Positions 46,175-55,541 of a stretch of 64,000 nt of DNA are shown here, piece by piece. This stretch comes from an uncultured Muribaculaceae bacterium (GTDB taxonomy: Bacteria > Bacteroidota > Bacteroidia > Bacteroidales > Muribaculaceae): NCBI GenBank assembly GCA_910588065.1, contig CAJUPZ010000003.1, forward strand, positions 1-64,000, written 5' to 3'. Made by a program: the position numbers and the translations under genes. Positions within the stretch are counted from its first letter, which is position 1, and each line of letters begins with the position of its first letter. Below the pieces are notes generated by a model. The model was not told the DNA's origin. It ran no database searches and saw only the letters and a list, made by a program, of their open reading frames with translations.

Positions 46175-47572
46175 ATGGAATTTAAAAAGATTATCGGTGG
46201 AGCGCTCTGCGCGCTGACTCTGCTGGCATCATGCACAGATGGCAACAGCAGCAAGACCATCACCACCACTGTGCCCGAACGTCCCGCCGGACAGGAGGAC
46301 ATGATTGGCTTCGCCGCCGATCCTATTGACACTGTGAGAGTAGGATTCATCGGCCTCGGCATGCGCGGCCCCAGCGCAGTTGCCCGTTTCACAAAAATCC
46401 CCGGAACAAAAATCGTGGCACTCTGCGACCTCGACAGCGCCAATGTTGAGAAATGCCAGAAAATCCTTGACAGAAACGGCATTGAACGTGCCGCAGCATA
46501 CAGCGGTGATGAAGACGCGTGGAAACAGCTTGTTGACCGCGACGACATAGACCTCGTTTACATCGCAACCGACTGGAACCACCACGCACCCATGGGCGTA
46601 TACGCCATGGAAAAAGGCAAGCACACCGCCATCGAGGTGCCCGCAGCGATGAACCTTGACGAAATATGGGCTCTCATCAACACTTCAGAGAAAACACGCA
46701 AGCACTGCATGATGCTTGAGAACTGCGTGTACGACTTCTTTGAGATGAACACCCTCAACATGGCCCAGCAGGGACTTTTCGGCGAAGTGCTCCATACAGA
46801 AGGCTCTTATATCCACAACCTTCAGGATTTCTGGGGTGAATACTGGAACAACTGGCGCCTCGACTTCAACCAGAAGCACCGCGGCGACATCTACGCCACA
46901 CACGGCATGGGTCCGGCCTGCCAGCTGCTTGACATACACCGCGGCGACCGCATGACAACCCTCGTTGCCATGGACACAAAGCCTGTTACCGGCCCGCAGC
47001 TCGTTGAGAAATACACCGGCGAGAAAACCGACTCTTTTGCCAACGGTGACCACACCATGACCATGATCCAGACCGCCAACGGCAAGACCATCCACATTCA
47101 GCACGATGTTATGAACCCCCGACCCTACAGCCGCATGTACCAGCTCACCGGCACCAAGGGCTTCGCGAACAAATATCCCGAGGAGGGCTATGCTTTCGAG
47201 CCCGAGCAGCTTGACTCAACTGTTGTGCCCGACCACGAGAACCTCAGCGCACACGGCTACATCTCCGACGAGCAGAAAGCAGCTCTTCTGGACAAGTACA
47301 CCCACCCCATTATCCGCGAGGTTGGCGAATTTGCCAAGACTGTAGGCGGCCACGGCGGCATGGACTACATCATGGACTACCGTCTGATCTACTGCCTGCG
47401 CAACGGTCTGCCCCTCGACATGGATGTGTATGACCTCGCTGAGTGGTGTTCACTCGCTCCCCTCACCAAGTTGTCAATCGAAAACGGCAACGTACCCGTT
47501 GAAGTGCCCGACTTCACCCGCGGCGGCTGGCAGAAGCAGAACGGTTTCCGCCACGCATACGTAAAAGAATAA
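46175..47572 (+). CDS. GH109 alpha-N-acetylgalactosaminidase (Gfo/Idh/MocA fold)
   Basis: A 465-residue lipoprotein (lipobox LLASC near residue 20) of the NAD-dependent GH109 family, which removes terminal alpha-GalNAc, for example from mucin or blood-group A glycans, using a tightly bound NAD+. Seen: GFIGLGMRGP Rossmann loop at about 59-68, VYIATDWNHHAPM, EVPAAMNLDE, NWRLDFNQKHRGDIYATHGMGP. Export of an NAD-binding enzyme as a lipoprotein is known in this family in Bacteroidetes. It is divergent from a HexNAc kinase-like gene. Confidence 0.93.
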   Translation: MEFKKIIGGALCALTLLASCTDGNSSKTITTTVPERPAGQEDMIGFAADPIDTVRVGFIGLGMRGPSAVARFTKIPGTKIVALCDLDSANVEKCQKILDRNGIERAAAYSGDEDAWKQLVDRDDIDLVYIATDWNHHAPMGVYAMEKGKHTAIEVPAAMNLDEIWALINTSEKTRKHCMMLENCVYDFFEMNTLNMAQQGLFGEVLHTEGSYIHNLQDFWGEYWNNWRLDFNQKHRGDIYATHGMGPACQLLDIHRGDRMTTLVAMDTKPVTGPQLVEKYTGEKTDSFANGDHTMTMIQTANGKTIHIQHDVMNPRPYSRMYQLTGTKGFANKYPEEGYAFEPEQLDSTVVPDHENLSAHGYISDEQKAALLDKYTHPIIREVGEFAKTVGGHGGMDYIMDYRLIYCLRNGLPLDMDVYDLAEWCSLAPLTKLSIENGNVPVEVPDFTRGGWQKQNGFRHAYVKE

Positions 47573-47595
47573 GCACACCTTATTAATTATAATGT

Positions 47596-47631
47596 CAGGC
47601 CCGGACGCTGAGCGCCCGGGCCTGTTTTTTT
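47596..47631. terminator. Intrinsic terminator between GH109 and rpiB
   Basis: AGGCCCGGACGC/GCGCCCGGGCCT stem followed by seven T on the plus strand. It lies between convergent genes and may serve both. Confidence 0.9.
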
Positions 47632-47642
47632 GTCTCTAATTT

Positions 47643-48104
47643 TTACTGTGCAGCAATCTTGGCTACGCGGCGTTCGTGGCGTCCACCTTCAAAAGCGGTT
47701 GAAAGATATGTATCCACCACCTCGAGAGCAACCTCCGGGTCAATGAACCGGGCAGGAAGCACAAGTATATTAGCATCATTGTGCTCGCGGGCAAGCCTTG
47801 CAAGGTCTTTTGACCAGCACAGTGCAGCGCGTATGCCCTGATGCTTGTTGAGAGTCATGGCAATGCCGTTGCCGGTGCCGCACATCGCAATGCCGGCCTG
47901 GCACTCCCCGCTCTCAATGGCCTTTGCGCAGGGGTGGGCATAGTCGGGATAGTCGCAGGACGCCTCGCTGTCTGTGCCGAAATCGCGCACAGTGTAGCCT
48001 TTGGCCTGAAGATGCTCCTTTATTTTGTTTTTCAACTCATAGCCCGCGTGGTCGCTGCACATTGCAAGCGTGATGGATGCGGGATTGCCGGGAATCTGTG
48101 TCAT
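47643..48104 (-). CDS. rpiB: Ribose 5-phosphate isomerase B
   Basis: A 153-residue enzyme interconverting ribose 5-phosphate and ribulose 5-phosphate in the pentose phosphate pathway. Seen: CSDHAGYELKNKIK near the start, SCDYPDYAHPCAKAI, catalytic-loop cysteine in MCGTGNGIAMTLNK, and AALCWSKDLARLAREHNDAN. Length is typical. It has its own promoter. Confidence 0.95.
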   Translation of the reverse strand: MTQIPGNPASITLAMCSDHAGYELKNKIKEHLQAKGYTVRDFGTDSEASCDYPDYAHPCAKAIESGECQAGIAMCGTGNGIAMTLNKHQGIRAALCWSKDLARLAREHNDANILVLPARFIDPEVALEVVDTYLSTAFEGGRHERRVAKIAAQ

Positions 48105-48129
48105 AGCATGAATTTTTTAGTATATGGCG

Positions 48130-48137
48130 CAAAGTTA
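48130..48137 (-). promoter_or_regulatory. rpiB promoter -7 element
   Basis: TAACTTTG followed by CGCC on the minus strand, 26 bases upstream of the rpiB start. Confidence 0.6.
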
Positions 48138-48214
48138 CGCAAAATTTCCGGTGTCACCTCATTTCCCCGCACCCGGCGGCTGTGATATGGCAGCTCCACA
48201 CCGAACAATTTTAT

Positions 48215-48230
48215 GTTAATACGCGTTAAC
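48215..48230. promoter_or_regulatory. Inverted repeat upstream of the fimbrial operon
   Basis: GTTAATACGCGTTAAC is a 5-bp inverted repeat GTTAA/TTAAC with a 6-base centre, 29 bases before the first gene of the operon. It is a possible operator; no family is assigned. Confidence 0.4.
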
Positions 48231-48258
48231 AAGCCAAAACACGTCTCAACAAGATTAT

Positions 48259-48915
48259 ATGCTCCGCAAACCTTATATGCCCGGAATCTCCACCGCCATT
48301 CGTTTGGCCATAGCCCTCACTTCGCTGCTTTTGCCCCTCGGAGCCGCGGCAAGCTGCCCCGAGTGCGACGACTGCGCGCCCCGCATTGCGCTGAAAAGCA
48401 ACCTCATGCACGATGCGCTCCTTACGCCCGACCTCGGGATAGAGCTCAGCCTCGGCAAGCGGTTTTCAATCAGCGCGGAGGGGGTATGGGCACACTGGAG
48501 CAAAGACGCTTCACACCGCTACTGGAGAGTGCACGGCGGGTGGGCGGAGCTCAGGGTGTGGCTCGGTGAAAAGAGCCGTCAACGAGCACTTACCGGCCAT
48601 CACCTTGGGGTGTACGGCTCGGCGCATACCTTTGATTTTGAGTTTGGCGGCAAGGGGTGGCAATCGCATAACCCGGTGTACAGCACCGGCTTAAGCTACG
48701 GCTACTCTTTTGCTCTGAACCGCAGGCTTAACCTTGACCTCAGCGCCAGGATCGGCTACCTCGGCGGCAGTGTCACCAAATATCATCCGCAGTGCGACAC
48801 CTACACCTGCCTCGACAGAAAGAGCCTGCACTATTTCGGGCCAACATCGGTTGAGGTGACTCTCGTGTGGTTTCCCGGACGTGGTAACAAAAACCTGCCA
48901 ACATACATACCGTGA
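48259..48915 (+). CDS. DUF3575 outer-membrane protein of a fimbrial operon
   Basis: A 218-residue protein with a signal peptide (RLAIALTSLLLPLGAAAS) and a small beta-barrel-like body of the DUF3575 family, typically the first gene of fimbrillin operons in Bacteroidales. Seen: IALKSNLMHDALLTPDLGIELSL and SISAEGVWAHWS, family features. It ends in strands toward VEVTLVWFPG. It may anchor or assemble the fimbrial lipoproteins. The gene overlaps the next by 4 bases. Confidence 0.85.
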   Translation: MLRKPYMPGISTAIRLAIALTSLLLPLGAAASCPECDDCAPRIALKSNLMHDALLTPDLGIELSLGKRFSISAEGVWAHWSKDASHRYWRVHGGWAELRVWLGEKSRQRALTGHHLGVYGSAHTFDFEFGGKGWQSHNPVYSTGLSYGYSFALNRRLNLDLSARIGYLGGSVTKYHPQCDTYTCLDRKSLHYFGPTSVEVTLVWFPGRGNKNLPTYIP

Positions 48916-49844
48916 GCATGAGACACCTGAATATCCTTTACATACTTATACTTCTGGCTGTTGCAGCAACCGGCTGCGGACAGAAAGAGATTTACTGCCC
49001 CGGCTCGTTCGACTCAAGGGTGCATGTGGCTTTTGAGTGGGACAAAGCGCATGGAGCGGATGTCGAGGGGATGACATTGTTTTTCTTTCCGATTGATAAT
49101 GACGGCAAGATATGGCGGTTTGACATAGCTGGCAGCGCCGGGGGCGACATAGAGCTGCCTGACGGAAAATACCGCATGATAGCTGTCAACAACGACCTGC
49201 CGGCAATATCGCTGACAGGCACCGGCTCCTTCTCCACCCTCGCCGCCGAAGCGACAGCCACCGCCATTGATACCCTGCTCATGCCTACGGGCATGGTGTA
49301 CAGTGCGGTGATTGACAATATCACAGTGACACCTTGCGGCGTGACCTACTCCGACAGCGAGGGATGCGACAAAACATGCCCCAAGGGACTGATAAGGTGC
49401 TCACCCGACTCGCTGTCAATGGTGTATGACCTATATATAAATAAGGTGGAGCAGCCGGAGCGCATACGCTCTGTGTCGGCCTGCATCTGCGGCCTTTCGG
49501 ATGCCATGATTCTCTGCAGCGAATCGCCCGAGAGCGACTTTGCAGCCACGGCTGTGTCACTCGGTGTGGGACAAGGGTGCGCCCTGTCAGGCTCCACCAC
49601 CGGCTTCATTGTTTGCCCCGCGGCCGGAAAATGCCGGATAGAGCTTATGGTCAAATGCGCCGACGGCAAGGTGCTGACAAAAAGCTTCGATGTGACGGCA
49701 CAGCTGGCGAACAGCGCGGGCACCCACCACGTTAATATTTATATAGATGAGATAAGGCTGCCCGACTTCGATGAGGACGACAAAGAGGATGTTGGCATGA
49801 ATGTTGCCGTCGACGGCTGGAACATCATCGAAATCAATTACTGA
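48912..49844 (+). CDS. DUF5119 fimbrial operon lipoprotein
   Basis: A 310-residue lipoprotein (lipobox VAATGC near residue 22) of the DUF5119 family, found with DUF3575 and fimbrillins. Its two beta-rich halves (VHVAFEWDKAHGADVEGMTL; the second from about 130) resemble fimbrial anchor subunits. The start GTG at 48912 overlaps the preceding stop (GTGA); ATG at 48918 is the alternative. Probably a minor fimbrial subunit in the outer membrane. Confidence 0.85.
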   Translation: MSMRHLNILYILILLAVAATGCGQKEIYCPGSFDSRVHVAFEWDKAHGADVEGMTLFFFPIDNDGKIWRFDIAGSAGGDIELPDGKYRMIAVNNDLPAISLTGTGSFSTLAAEATATAIDTLLMPTGMVYSAVIDNITVTPCGVTYSDSEGCDKTCPKGLIRCSPDSLSMVYDLYINKVEQPERIRSVSACICGLSDAMILCSESPESDFAATAVSLGVGQGCALSGSTTGFIVCPAAGKCRIELMVKCADGKVLTKSFDVTAQLANSAGTHHVNIYIDEIRLPDFDEDDKEDVGMNVAVDGWNIIEINY

Positions 49845-49881
49845 CCACAATCGCTATTAACACACACAAACACATACTATT

Positions 49882-50967
49882 ATGAGAGCTAAAAACATTA
49901 CACTGGGCACTCTCGCTGCCATCTGCGGATTGTTGCACACCGCCTGCAGCAATGAGCCGGACATGATTTTCGACGAGCCCGACGACAACGCCATACGATT
50001 TGCCGCCACTACGGAGTACTCCCGCACCGGCGACATCACCACCAATAATCTGACGAGCTTCAACGTGTATGCCTACACCGGACTCGGCACAAACCCCAAC
50101 CTGTTCATGAACAATGTCACTGTGACCAAAACCGACATAAACACATGGACATACTCGCCGGTGGAATACTGGCCGGCAAAAGAGGAAGTTGATTTCTACG
50201 CCTTCTCTCCCGCAACATGGGTGGGTCCCGACGGCCCCCTCAAGCCGGTGGCCTACGACAGCTATCCCGGCAACGAGGACATTGTGTATGCGGTGAGCCC
50301 AAACCTCTCCGGATATGTCGGAATGGCCAATGCGCAGGTGCTGTTCAATTTCAGACACGCCCTCGCCAAGATAACTGTCAAGATGAGCTCTACCAACACC
50401 GACATTCAGGTAAAGGTGTCCAACGTAGTGATTGCCAACATCATGACCAAGGGCAGCTTCCTGTTCCCGACAGCATCGACCGCTGAAAAACCGACAGAGT
50501 ACACCCTCGGCAGATGGACCGGGCAGAACACTCCGGTGACATACGTGGTGCATATGTCGCAGACCGCCGACGACATCATCACCCTCACCTCCACCCCCAC
50601 AGACATGATTGACTCTGAATTCGGCATGGGTGGCGCAAAATATGTTACACCGCAGACACTCAGCTGGCGCAGCAACGGCAACGGCAGTGACACCTACATA
50701 GCCATAATGTGCTCTATCTACGACACCCAGACAGGCACAAAACTGTGGCCGAACGCCAACACACCGGCCGAAAATGTTGTCGAGGGCAGCACCTACGGCG
50801 ACGGACTGATGAAATTTCCGCTCTCATCATCACTGTTCTCTGAATGGTATCCCGGATACCACTACATCTACAACATAACCATAAACTCAAACGAGGATAT
50901 GGGCGCCATTGAATTCGGCACACCGCAGGTTGATTCCTTTGTGGACATCAACACCAACTATCAGTAA
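49882..50967 (+). CDS. Fimbrillin family protein (major subunit candidate)
   Basis: A 361-residue fimbrillin lipoprotein precursor: signal with lipobox LLHTAC, then the fimbrillin-type segment FAATTEYSRTGDITTNNLTSF and PVEYWPAKEEVDFYAFSP typical of Mfa1/FimA-like folds. Fimbrillins are lipidated, cut by an Arg-specific protease in some species, and polymerised by strand exchange. An arginine near SRTG could be such a site. Last gene before a strong terminator, 37 bases after DUF5119. Confidence 0.88.
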   Translation: MRAKNITLGTLAAICGLLHTACSNEPDMIFDEPDDNAIRFAATTEYSRTGDITTNNLTSFNVYAYTGLGTNPNLFMNNVTVTKTDINTWTYSPVEYWPAKEEVDFYAFSPATWVGPDGPLKPVAYDSYPGNEDIVYAVSPNLSGYVGMANAQVLFNFRHALAKITVKMSSTNTDIQVKVSNVVIANIMTKGSFLFPTASTAEKPTEYTLGRWTGQNTPVTYVVHMSQTADDIITLTSTPTDMIDSEFGMGGAKYVTPQTLSWRSNGNGSDTYIAIMCSIYDTQTGTKLWPNANTPAENVVEGSTYGDGLMKFPLSSSLFSEWYPGYHYIYNITINSNEDMGAIEFGTPQVDSFVDINTNYQ

Positions 50968-50986
50968 CATATTTTACCGGAATCGG

Positions 50987-51025
50987 CTCAGCCGGGCGGC
51001 CAAAACCGCCCGGCTGAGTGCGTTT
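50987..51025 (+). terminator. Terminator of the fimbrial operon
   Basis: Perfect 13-bp stem CTCAGCCGGGCGG/CCGCCCGGCTGAG with a 6-base loop, followed only by a short TTT. Confidence 0.8.
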
Positions 51026-51092
51026 ACAGCCATTATAAACATGGTAAGCGCAATTTTTTGCCTTAAATTGCGTTTTCTTTAAAATTTTTCCC

Positions 51093-51100
51093 TAAATTTG
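51093..51100 (+). promoter_or_regulatory. DUF349 gene promoter -7 element
   Basis: TAAATTTG followed by ACACC matches TAnnTTTG; ATTG lies 22 bases upstream. Leader of about 68 bases. Confidence 0.45.
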
Positions 51101-51174
51101 ACACCGCGATACCGTGGCGGAAAACTATCGCCCGGAGTCGTGACCGTGTTCCACATTTTATACCTCTATTGCTA

Positions 51175-52977
51175 ATGGAAATGCCTGAGAGCGCCCAAGC
51201 GCTTAACCCTGTTGACTTAGAGGGTGCCGCAGCCGCAGTTGCCGCCCCCGATACCGTGACTGAAAAAGAACCCGCACTGTCAAAAGAATCACTTCTTGAC
51301 AGCCTGACGGCTATGTGCGCCGACGACGCTGATGTGAACAGCGATGACATAGCGCGTATCAAACAACAGTTCTACTCACTGGTCAACGAAGAGAACCGCG
51401 CGGCCAAAGCCGCTTTCATAGAGGCAGGAAACGACCCCGAGGCTTTTGCTCCGCAGGCCGACGACACCGAAACGAAATTCAAGGACACACTCGCTGCCCT
51501 CAAAGAGAAAAAAGCCGAGCAAAGAGCCCGCATAGAGGCCGAGCTTGCCAGAAACCTTGAGCGCAAACAGCAGATTATCGCCGAGATTGAGACTCTCGGG
51601 GCTGACACCGACAATGTGAACCGCCACTACCAGCGCTTCAAAGAGCTGCAGGCCGAGTTCAACGCCACCGGCGAGGTTGACCAGCAGCACGCTACAGCAC
51701 TGTGGAAAAACTATCAGGATACCGTTGAGAAATTCTACGACCAGTGGAAAGTCAACAAAGAGCTCCGCGACTATGATTTCAAGAAAAACCTCGCTGAGAA
51801 GCAGCTGCTGCTCGCCGAAGCGACAGGGCTTGTTGCCGAGCAGGATGTAATCACAGCCTTCAAGCGCCTGCAGGAGCTCCACGACAAGTGGCGCAACATC
51901 GGCCCGGTGGCCAAGGAGGTGCGCGAGGAGATATGGGCTTCGTTCAAGGATGCCAGCGCCGAAATCAACAAGCGCTATCAGGCTCATTTTGAAGAACGCA
52001 AGAAACGCGAGCGCGAGAACGAGGATGCCAAGACCGCTATCTGCGAGCGCATCGCCGCCCTCGATTTCTCAGCCCCCAACTCATACAACGCCTGGGACGA
52101 GATGACAAAGACAATACTCGCCGCCCAGGAGGAATGGAAAACAATCGGATTCGCTTCACGCAAGGTCAACAACGAACTGTTTGCCCGCTTCAGAGGACTG
52201 TGCGATGACTTCTTTGCCCGCAAAGCCGAATACTTCAAGCGCAGCAAAGAGGATATGAACGAGAACCTCAGCAAAAAAATCGCGATCTGCGAGGAGGCCG
52301 AGAAGCTGCAGGACAGCTCCGAGTGGAAAAAGACCACCGACGCTCTGCTCGCCCTGCAGGAGAAATGGAAAACAATCGGAAGTGTGCCCCGCAAAAACAG
52401 CGACGAGGTGTGGAACCGTTTCCGCGCCGCCTGCAACACATTCTTCGACCGCAAGAAAAAAGCATCTACTGACATACGCCACACTGAGCAAGCAAACCTC
52501 AAGACCAAGAAAGAGATAGTGGCCCGTCTGCTCCAGCTCAACACCCCGGAGTGTGACACACCCCGCGAGGATGCCATCAAGGAGCTACAGCAGCTGAGAG
52601 CCACCTGGCAGGCCACCGGCCATGTGCCGATGAAGGCCAAGGAAAAGCTCAATGAGGAGTACCGCAAGGTTGTGGGCGAACTGTTCGAGAAGCTCGACGT
52701 GCATGAAAACCGCGCGCGCATGAACGCCTTTGAAGCCTCGGTGGAGGAGATCGGCGATGACAAAGCGAAGCTGCGCAAGGAGCGCGACCGCCTGACAAGA
52801 GCCTACGAACAGCGCAAAAACGATCTTCAGACATACGAGAACAACCTCGGGTTCTTCAACTTCAAGTCAAAAAGCGGAGACACGATGCTCCGCGACCTCG
52901 AACGCAAAACCCAACGTCTGCGGGACGAACTCGCAGAGCTCTCGCGCAAGATTGAACTGATTTCAGCGAAACTATGA
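51175..52977 (+). CDS. DUF349 repeat protein
   Basis: A 600-residue soluble, highly charged helical protein made of several DUF349 repeats (about 70-80 residues each, with motifs such as WKNYQDTVEKFYDQWK, KWRNIGPVAKEVREEIWASF, WKTIGFASRKVNNELFARF and WKTIGSVPRKNSDEVWNRF). A coiled coil occupies the C-terminus. It is conserved in Bacteroidetes and of unknown function. The start ATG at 51175 is preferred to the TTG two codons before. Confidence 0.88.
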   Translation: MEMPESAQALNPVDLEGAAAAVAAPDTVTEKEPALSKESLLDSLTAMCADDADVNSDDIARIKQQFYSLVNEENRAAKAAFIEAGNDPEAFAPQADDTETKFKDTLAALKEKKAEQRARIEAELARNLERKQQIIAEIETLGADTDNVNRHYQRFKELQAEFNATGEVDQQHATALWKNYQDTVEKFYDQWKVNKELRDYDFKKNLAEKQLLLAEATGLVAEQDVITAFKRLQELHDKWRNIGPVAKEVREEIWASFKDASAEINKRYQAHFEERKKRERENEDAKTAICERIAALDFSAPNSYNAWDEMTKTILAAQEEWKTIGFASRKVNNELFARFRGLCDDFFARKAEYFKRSKEDMNENLSKKIAICEEAEKLQDSSEWKKTTDALLALQEKWKTIGSVPRKNSDEVWNRFRAACNTFFDRKKKASTDIRHTEQANLKTKKEIVARLLQLNTPECDTPREDAIKELQQLRATWQATGHVPMKAKEKLNEEYRKVVGELFEKLDVHENRARMNAFEASVEEIGDDKAKLRKERDRLTRAYEQRKNDLQTYENNLGFFNFKSKSGDTMLRDLERKTQRLRDELAELSRKIELISAKL

Positions 52978-52980
52978 TAC

Positions 52981-53007
52981 AATGGCGGGGCTTAAAGCTC
53001 CGCCATT
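52981..53007. terminator. Hairpin after the DUF349 gene
   Basis: AATGGCGG-GGCTT-AAGCT-CCGCCATT forms a nearly perfect stem-loop three bases past the stop. A T tract is absent. Confidence 0.5.
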
Positions 53008-53035
53008 AATATATTATGAATGCAGGGTAAAGTGA

Positions 53036-54427
53036 ATGACAGGAATTGAGAGAAAAAGGAGATTTGGCAAATTGGTGCCGGTGATTCTGACGTGGTTCGA
53101 CCTCGCCGCGATGATCGGCGCATATCTGCTCACAGCCCTGTTCATCACCCCCGGCCAGCAGACGCTGTGGCTCGGCAGGCATGTGTGGATCATAGCCTTG
53201 GCCGCATGGCTCCCCGCCGGATGGAAACTCTGCCGCAGCTCCCGCTACAGAGCGCTCAAGATGGAGCGCACCGCCACTGATGCCATCAGGGCGGCCGGGC
53301 TGCATGCGCTGCTTTTCCTCGCGCTTCTGTATGTCACCGGCACAGCAGGGGTCGAGTGGCAGAGTTTCTGTGTGTTCTACGCTCTGTCACTGATATTGCT
53401 GCCCCTGTGCCGCACAATCGCCCGGTCGCTCCTCAAAATATTCAGGAGCCACGGGCGCAATTACAGCAGAGTGGTGATAGTAGGCGATAACGAAACCGGC
53501 CGGCGGCTGCATGAGCAGCTCACCACCGACCCCGGATTCGGCTACCGTGTGCTCGCGATATTCGATGACTCGGCGCCGGCAGTGAGCGGCAATTTGTACT
53601 GCGGCGCAACAGATTCGCTTCTTGACTATGTGCGCGACAACAATATAGACGAGATATTCTGCACAGTGCCGGCCGATGCACAGAATGCCATGCGGGCGGC
53701 AGTGACCGCCGCCGACACTGTGGGCGCGCAATACTACTATGTGCCGCAGCTGTCAAGATATGTCACCCGCGGTTTCGGGCTCAACACCCTCGGCCATATG
53801 GCGGTGATGCCTGTGAACAGTCCGCCGCTGGGACGATGGAGCGCAAAATCGGCAAAACGGCTGCTCGACATAGTGCTTGCCGGCACAGCGGCCATCTTCT
53901 TTCCGCTGCTGCTGATACCGGTGGCCATAGCGATAAAACTGTCATCGCCGGGCCCGGTGTTCTACCGTCAGCTTCGCACTGGCTACAGAGGCAAGCCATT
54001 CAACTGCCTGAAATTCCGCACCATGCGTTACGACCCTCAGGACGAGGCGCCTGTTGAGAAAAATGACCCGCGTGTAACCGGCGTGGGACGGTTTCTGCGC
54101 CATTCAAGCATCGACGAACTGCCACAGATATTCAACGTGCTGGCCGGGCACATGTCCATTGTGGGGCCCCGGCCACACATGGTGAGCCACACCGAGTACT
54201 ACAGCGAGATTATAGACCGCTACATGGCTCGCCACTCAGTCAAACCGGGCATCACCGGATGGGCGCAGGTGAACGGCTACCGCGGCACTACCGACCGTCT
54301 ATGGAAAATGGAGCGGCGTGTGGAACATGATATGTGGTACATCGAAAACTGGTCGTTTCTGCTCGACCTCAAAATCATAGCCCGCACCGGCATAAACATT
54401 TTCAAAGGGGACGAAAACGCATATTGA
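53036..54427 (+). CDS. Polyprenyl-phosphate sugar-1-phosphate transferase (WcaJ-type)
   Basis: A 463-residue inner-membrane enzyme starting exopolysaccharide or capsule synthesis by moving a sugar phosphate to undecaprenyl phosphate. N-terminal four helices (to about 135), a CoA-binding-like domain ([17 protein letters not shown]), then the bacterial sugar transferase domain: [48 protein letters not shown] and [16 protein letters not shown]. The exact sugar is unknown. No other capsule genes lie beside it. Confidence 0.92.
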   Translation: MTGIERKRRFGKLVPVILTWFDLAAMIGAYLLTALFITPGQQTLWLGRHVWIIALAAWLPAGWKLCRSSRYRALKMERTATDAIRAAGLHALLFLALLYVTGTAGVEWQSFCVFYALSLILLPLCRTIARSLLKIFRSHGRNYSRVVIVGDNETGRRLHEQLTTDPGFGYRVLAIFDDSAPAVSGNLYCGATDSLLDYVRDNNIDEIFCTVPADAQNAMRAAVTAADTVGAQYYYVPQLSRYVTRGFGLNTLGHMAVMPVNSPPLGRWSAKSAKRLLDIVLAGTAAIFFPLLLIPVAIAIKLSSPGPVFYRQLRTGYRGKPFNCLKFRTMRYDPQDEAPVEKNDPRVTGVGRFLRHSSIDELPQIFNVLAGHMSIVGPRPHMVSHTEYYSEIIDRYMARHSVKPGITGWAQVNGYRGTTDRLWKMERRVEHDMWYIENWSFLLDLKIIARTGINIFKGDENAY

Positions 54428-54494
54428 CAAAACCGGCGGGGGTGCGGACACGTTTATAAGACAGCAACATCAGTGCTGTTAAATCCAACCCATT

Positions 54495-55430
54495 ATGACA
54501 CATATCCATACCAGCCTTACAGAACTCATCGGCAACACTCCACTGCTCGAAGTGAGAAATATCGAGAAGATTACCGGCGCCAAAGCCCGCATTGTAGTGA
54601 AAATAGAATCTTTCAATCCCGGCGGCAGTGTCAAGGACCGCGTGGCTCTTTCCATGATAGAGGAGGCGGAAAAATCAGGCAAGCTCAAACTCGGAGCTAC
54701 AATCATTGAGCCTACCAGCGGCAACACCGGCATCGGACTCGCATGGGTGTCAGCGCTCAAGGGCTACGGGCTCATACTCACCATGCCCGAGACCATGAGC
54801 GCCGAGCGGCGCAAACTCCTGAAGGCTCTTGGCGCCACCCTCGTTCTCACTCCGGGGAGCGAAGGGATGCAGGGTGCCATCGACAAAGCAACTGAACTTG
54901 CATCGCTCACCCCCGGCTCGTTCATGCCGCGGCAATTTGACAACCCCGCCAACCCGGCAGCCCATGCCCGCACCACAGCGCAGGAGATATGGCGCGATAC
55001 CGACGGACAGGTGGATATATTCATAGCCACCGCGGGCACCGGCGGAACCCTCTGCGGGACCGCCCGCGCCCTTAAGGAGCACAACTCCGCAATAAAGGCG
55101 ATAGGTGTGGAACCGGCGGGGTCGCCCGTGCTGTCGGGCGGAGCCCCCGGGCCTCACAAAATCCAGGGTATCGGAGCCGGATTCATACCGGGCAACTATG
55201 ACCCGGCTGTTGTTGACAACATTATCACCGTTGACGATGAGCTGGCCATGAGCACCGCCCGGCTGCTCGCCCGCCAGGAGGGGGTGCTCGCCGGCATATC
55301 CTCCGGAGCGGCCCTCGCCGCGGCCATAGAGGTGGCGCGTAAAGAAGAGAATGCCGGCAAAACCATTGTCGTGATACTGCCCGACACCGGCGAACGCTAC
55401 CTGTCCACAGAGCTCTTTACTGAAGACTGA
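54495..55430 (+). CDS. cysK: Cysteine synthase A
   Basis: A 311-residue PLP-dependent enzyme making cysteine from O-acetylserine and sulfide. Seen: PLP lysine in NPGGSVKDR (Lys47), substrate loop TSGNTGIGLAW, phosphate-binding GTGGTLCGTAR, and SSGAALAAA. Length and N-terminus are typical. An inverted repeat ACAGCA/TGCTGT at 54464-54481 lies just upstream and could be regulatory. Confidence 0.96.
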   Translation: MTHIHTSLTELIGNTPLLEVRNIEKITGAKARIVVKIESFNPGGSVKDRVALSMIEEAEKSGKLKLGATIIEPTSGNTGIGLAWVSALKGYGLILTMPETMSAERRKLLKALGATLVLTPGSEGMQGAIDKATELASLTPGSFMPRQFDNPANPAAHARTTAQEIWRDTDGQVDIFIATAGTGGTLCGTARALKEHNSAIKAIGVEPAGSPVLSGGAPGPHKIQGIGAGFIPGNYDPAVVDNIITVDDELAMSTARLLARQEGVLAGISSGAALAAAIEVARKEENAGKTIVVILPDTGERYLSTELFTED

Positions 55431-55541
55431 CAGCGAGTTAGCATTTTTTGGAGCAGAATTAAGCGAAATTAAGACACATTTTGTCCGGGTGCTTTGTTTT
55501 ATAGTAAAGCACCAAACTTAAACCCTTTAATACACTGCTCT

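Noticed and set aside
48215..48230. Rex operator upstream of the fimbrial operon
   Set aside because: The GTTAA/TTAAC repeat has 6 bases between arms, while typical Rex sites have 4, and no link of Rex to fimbriae is known here.
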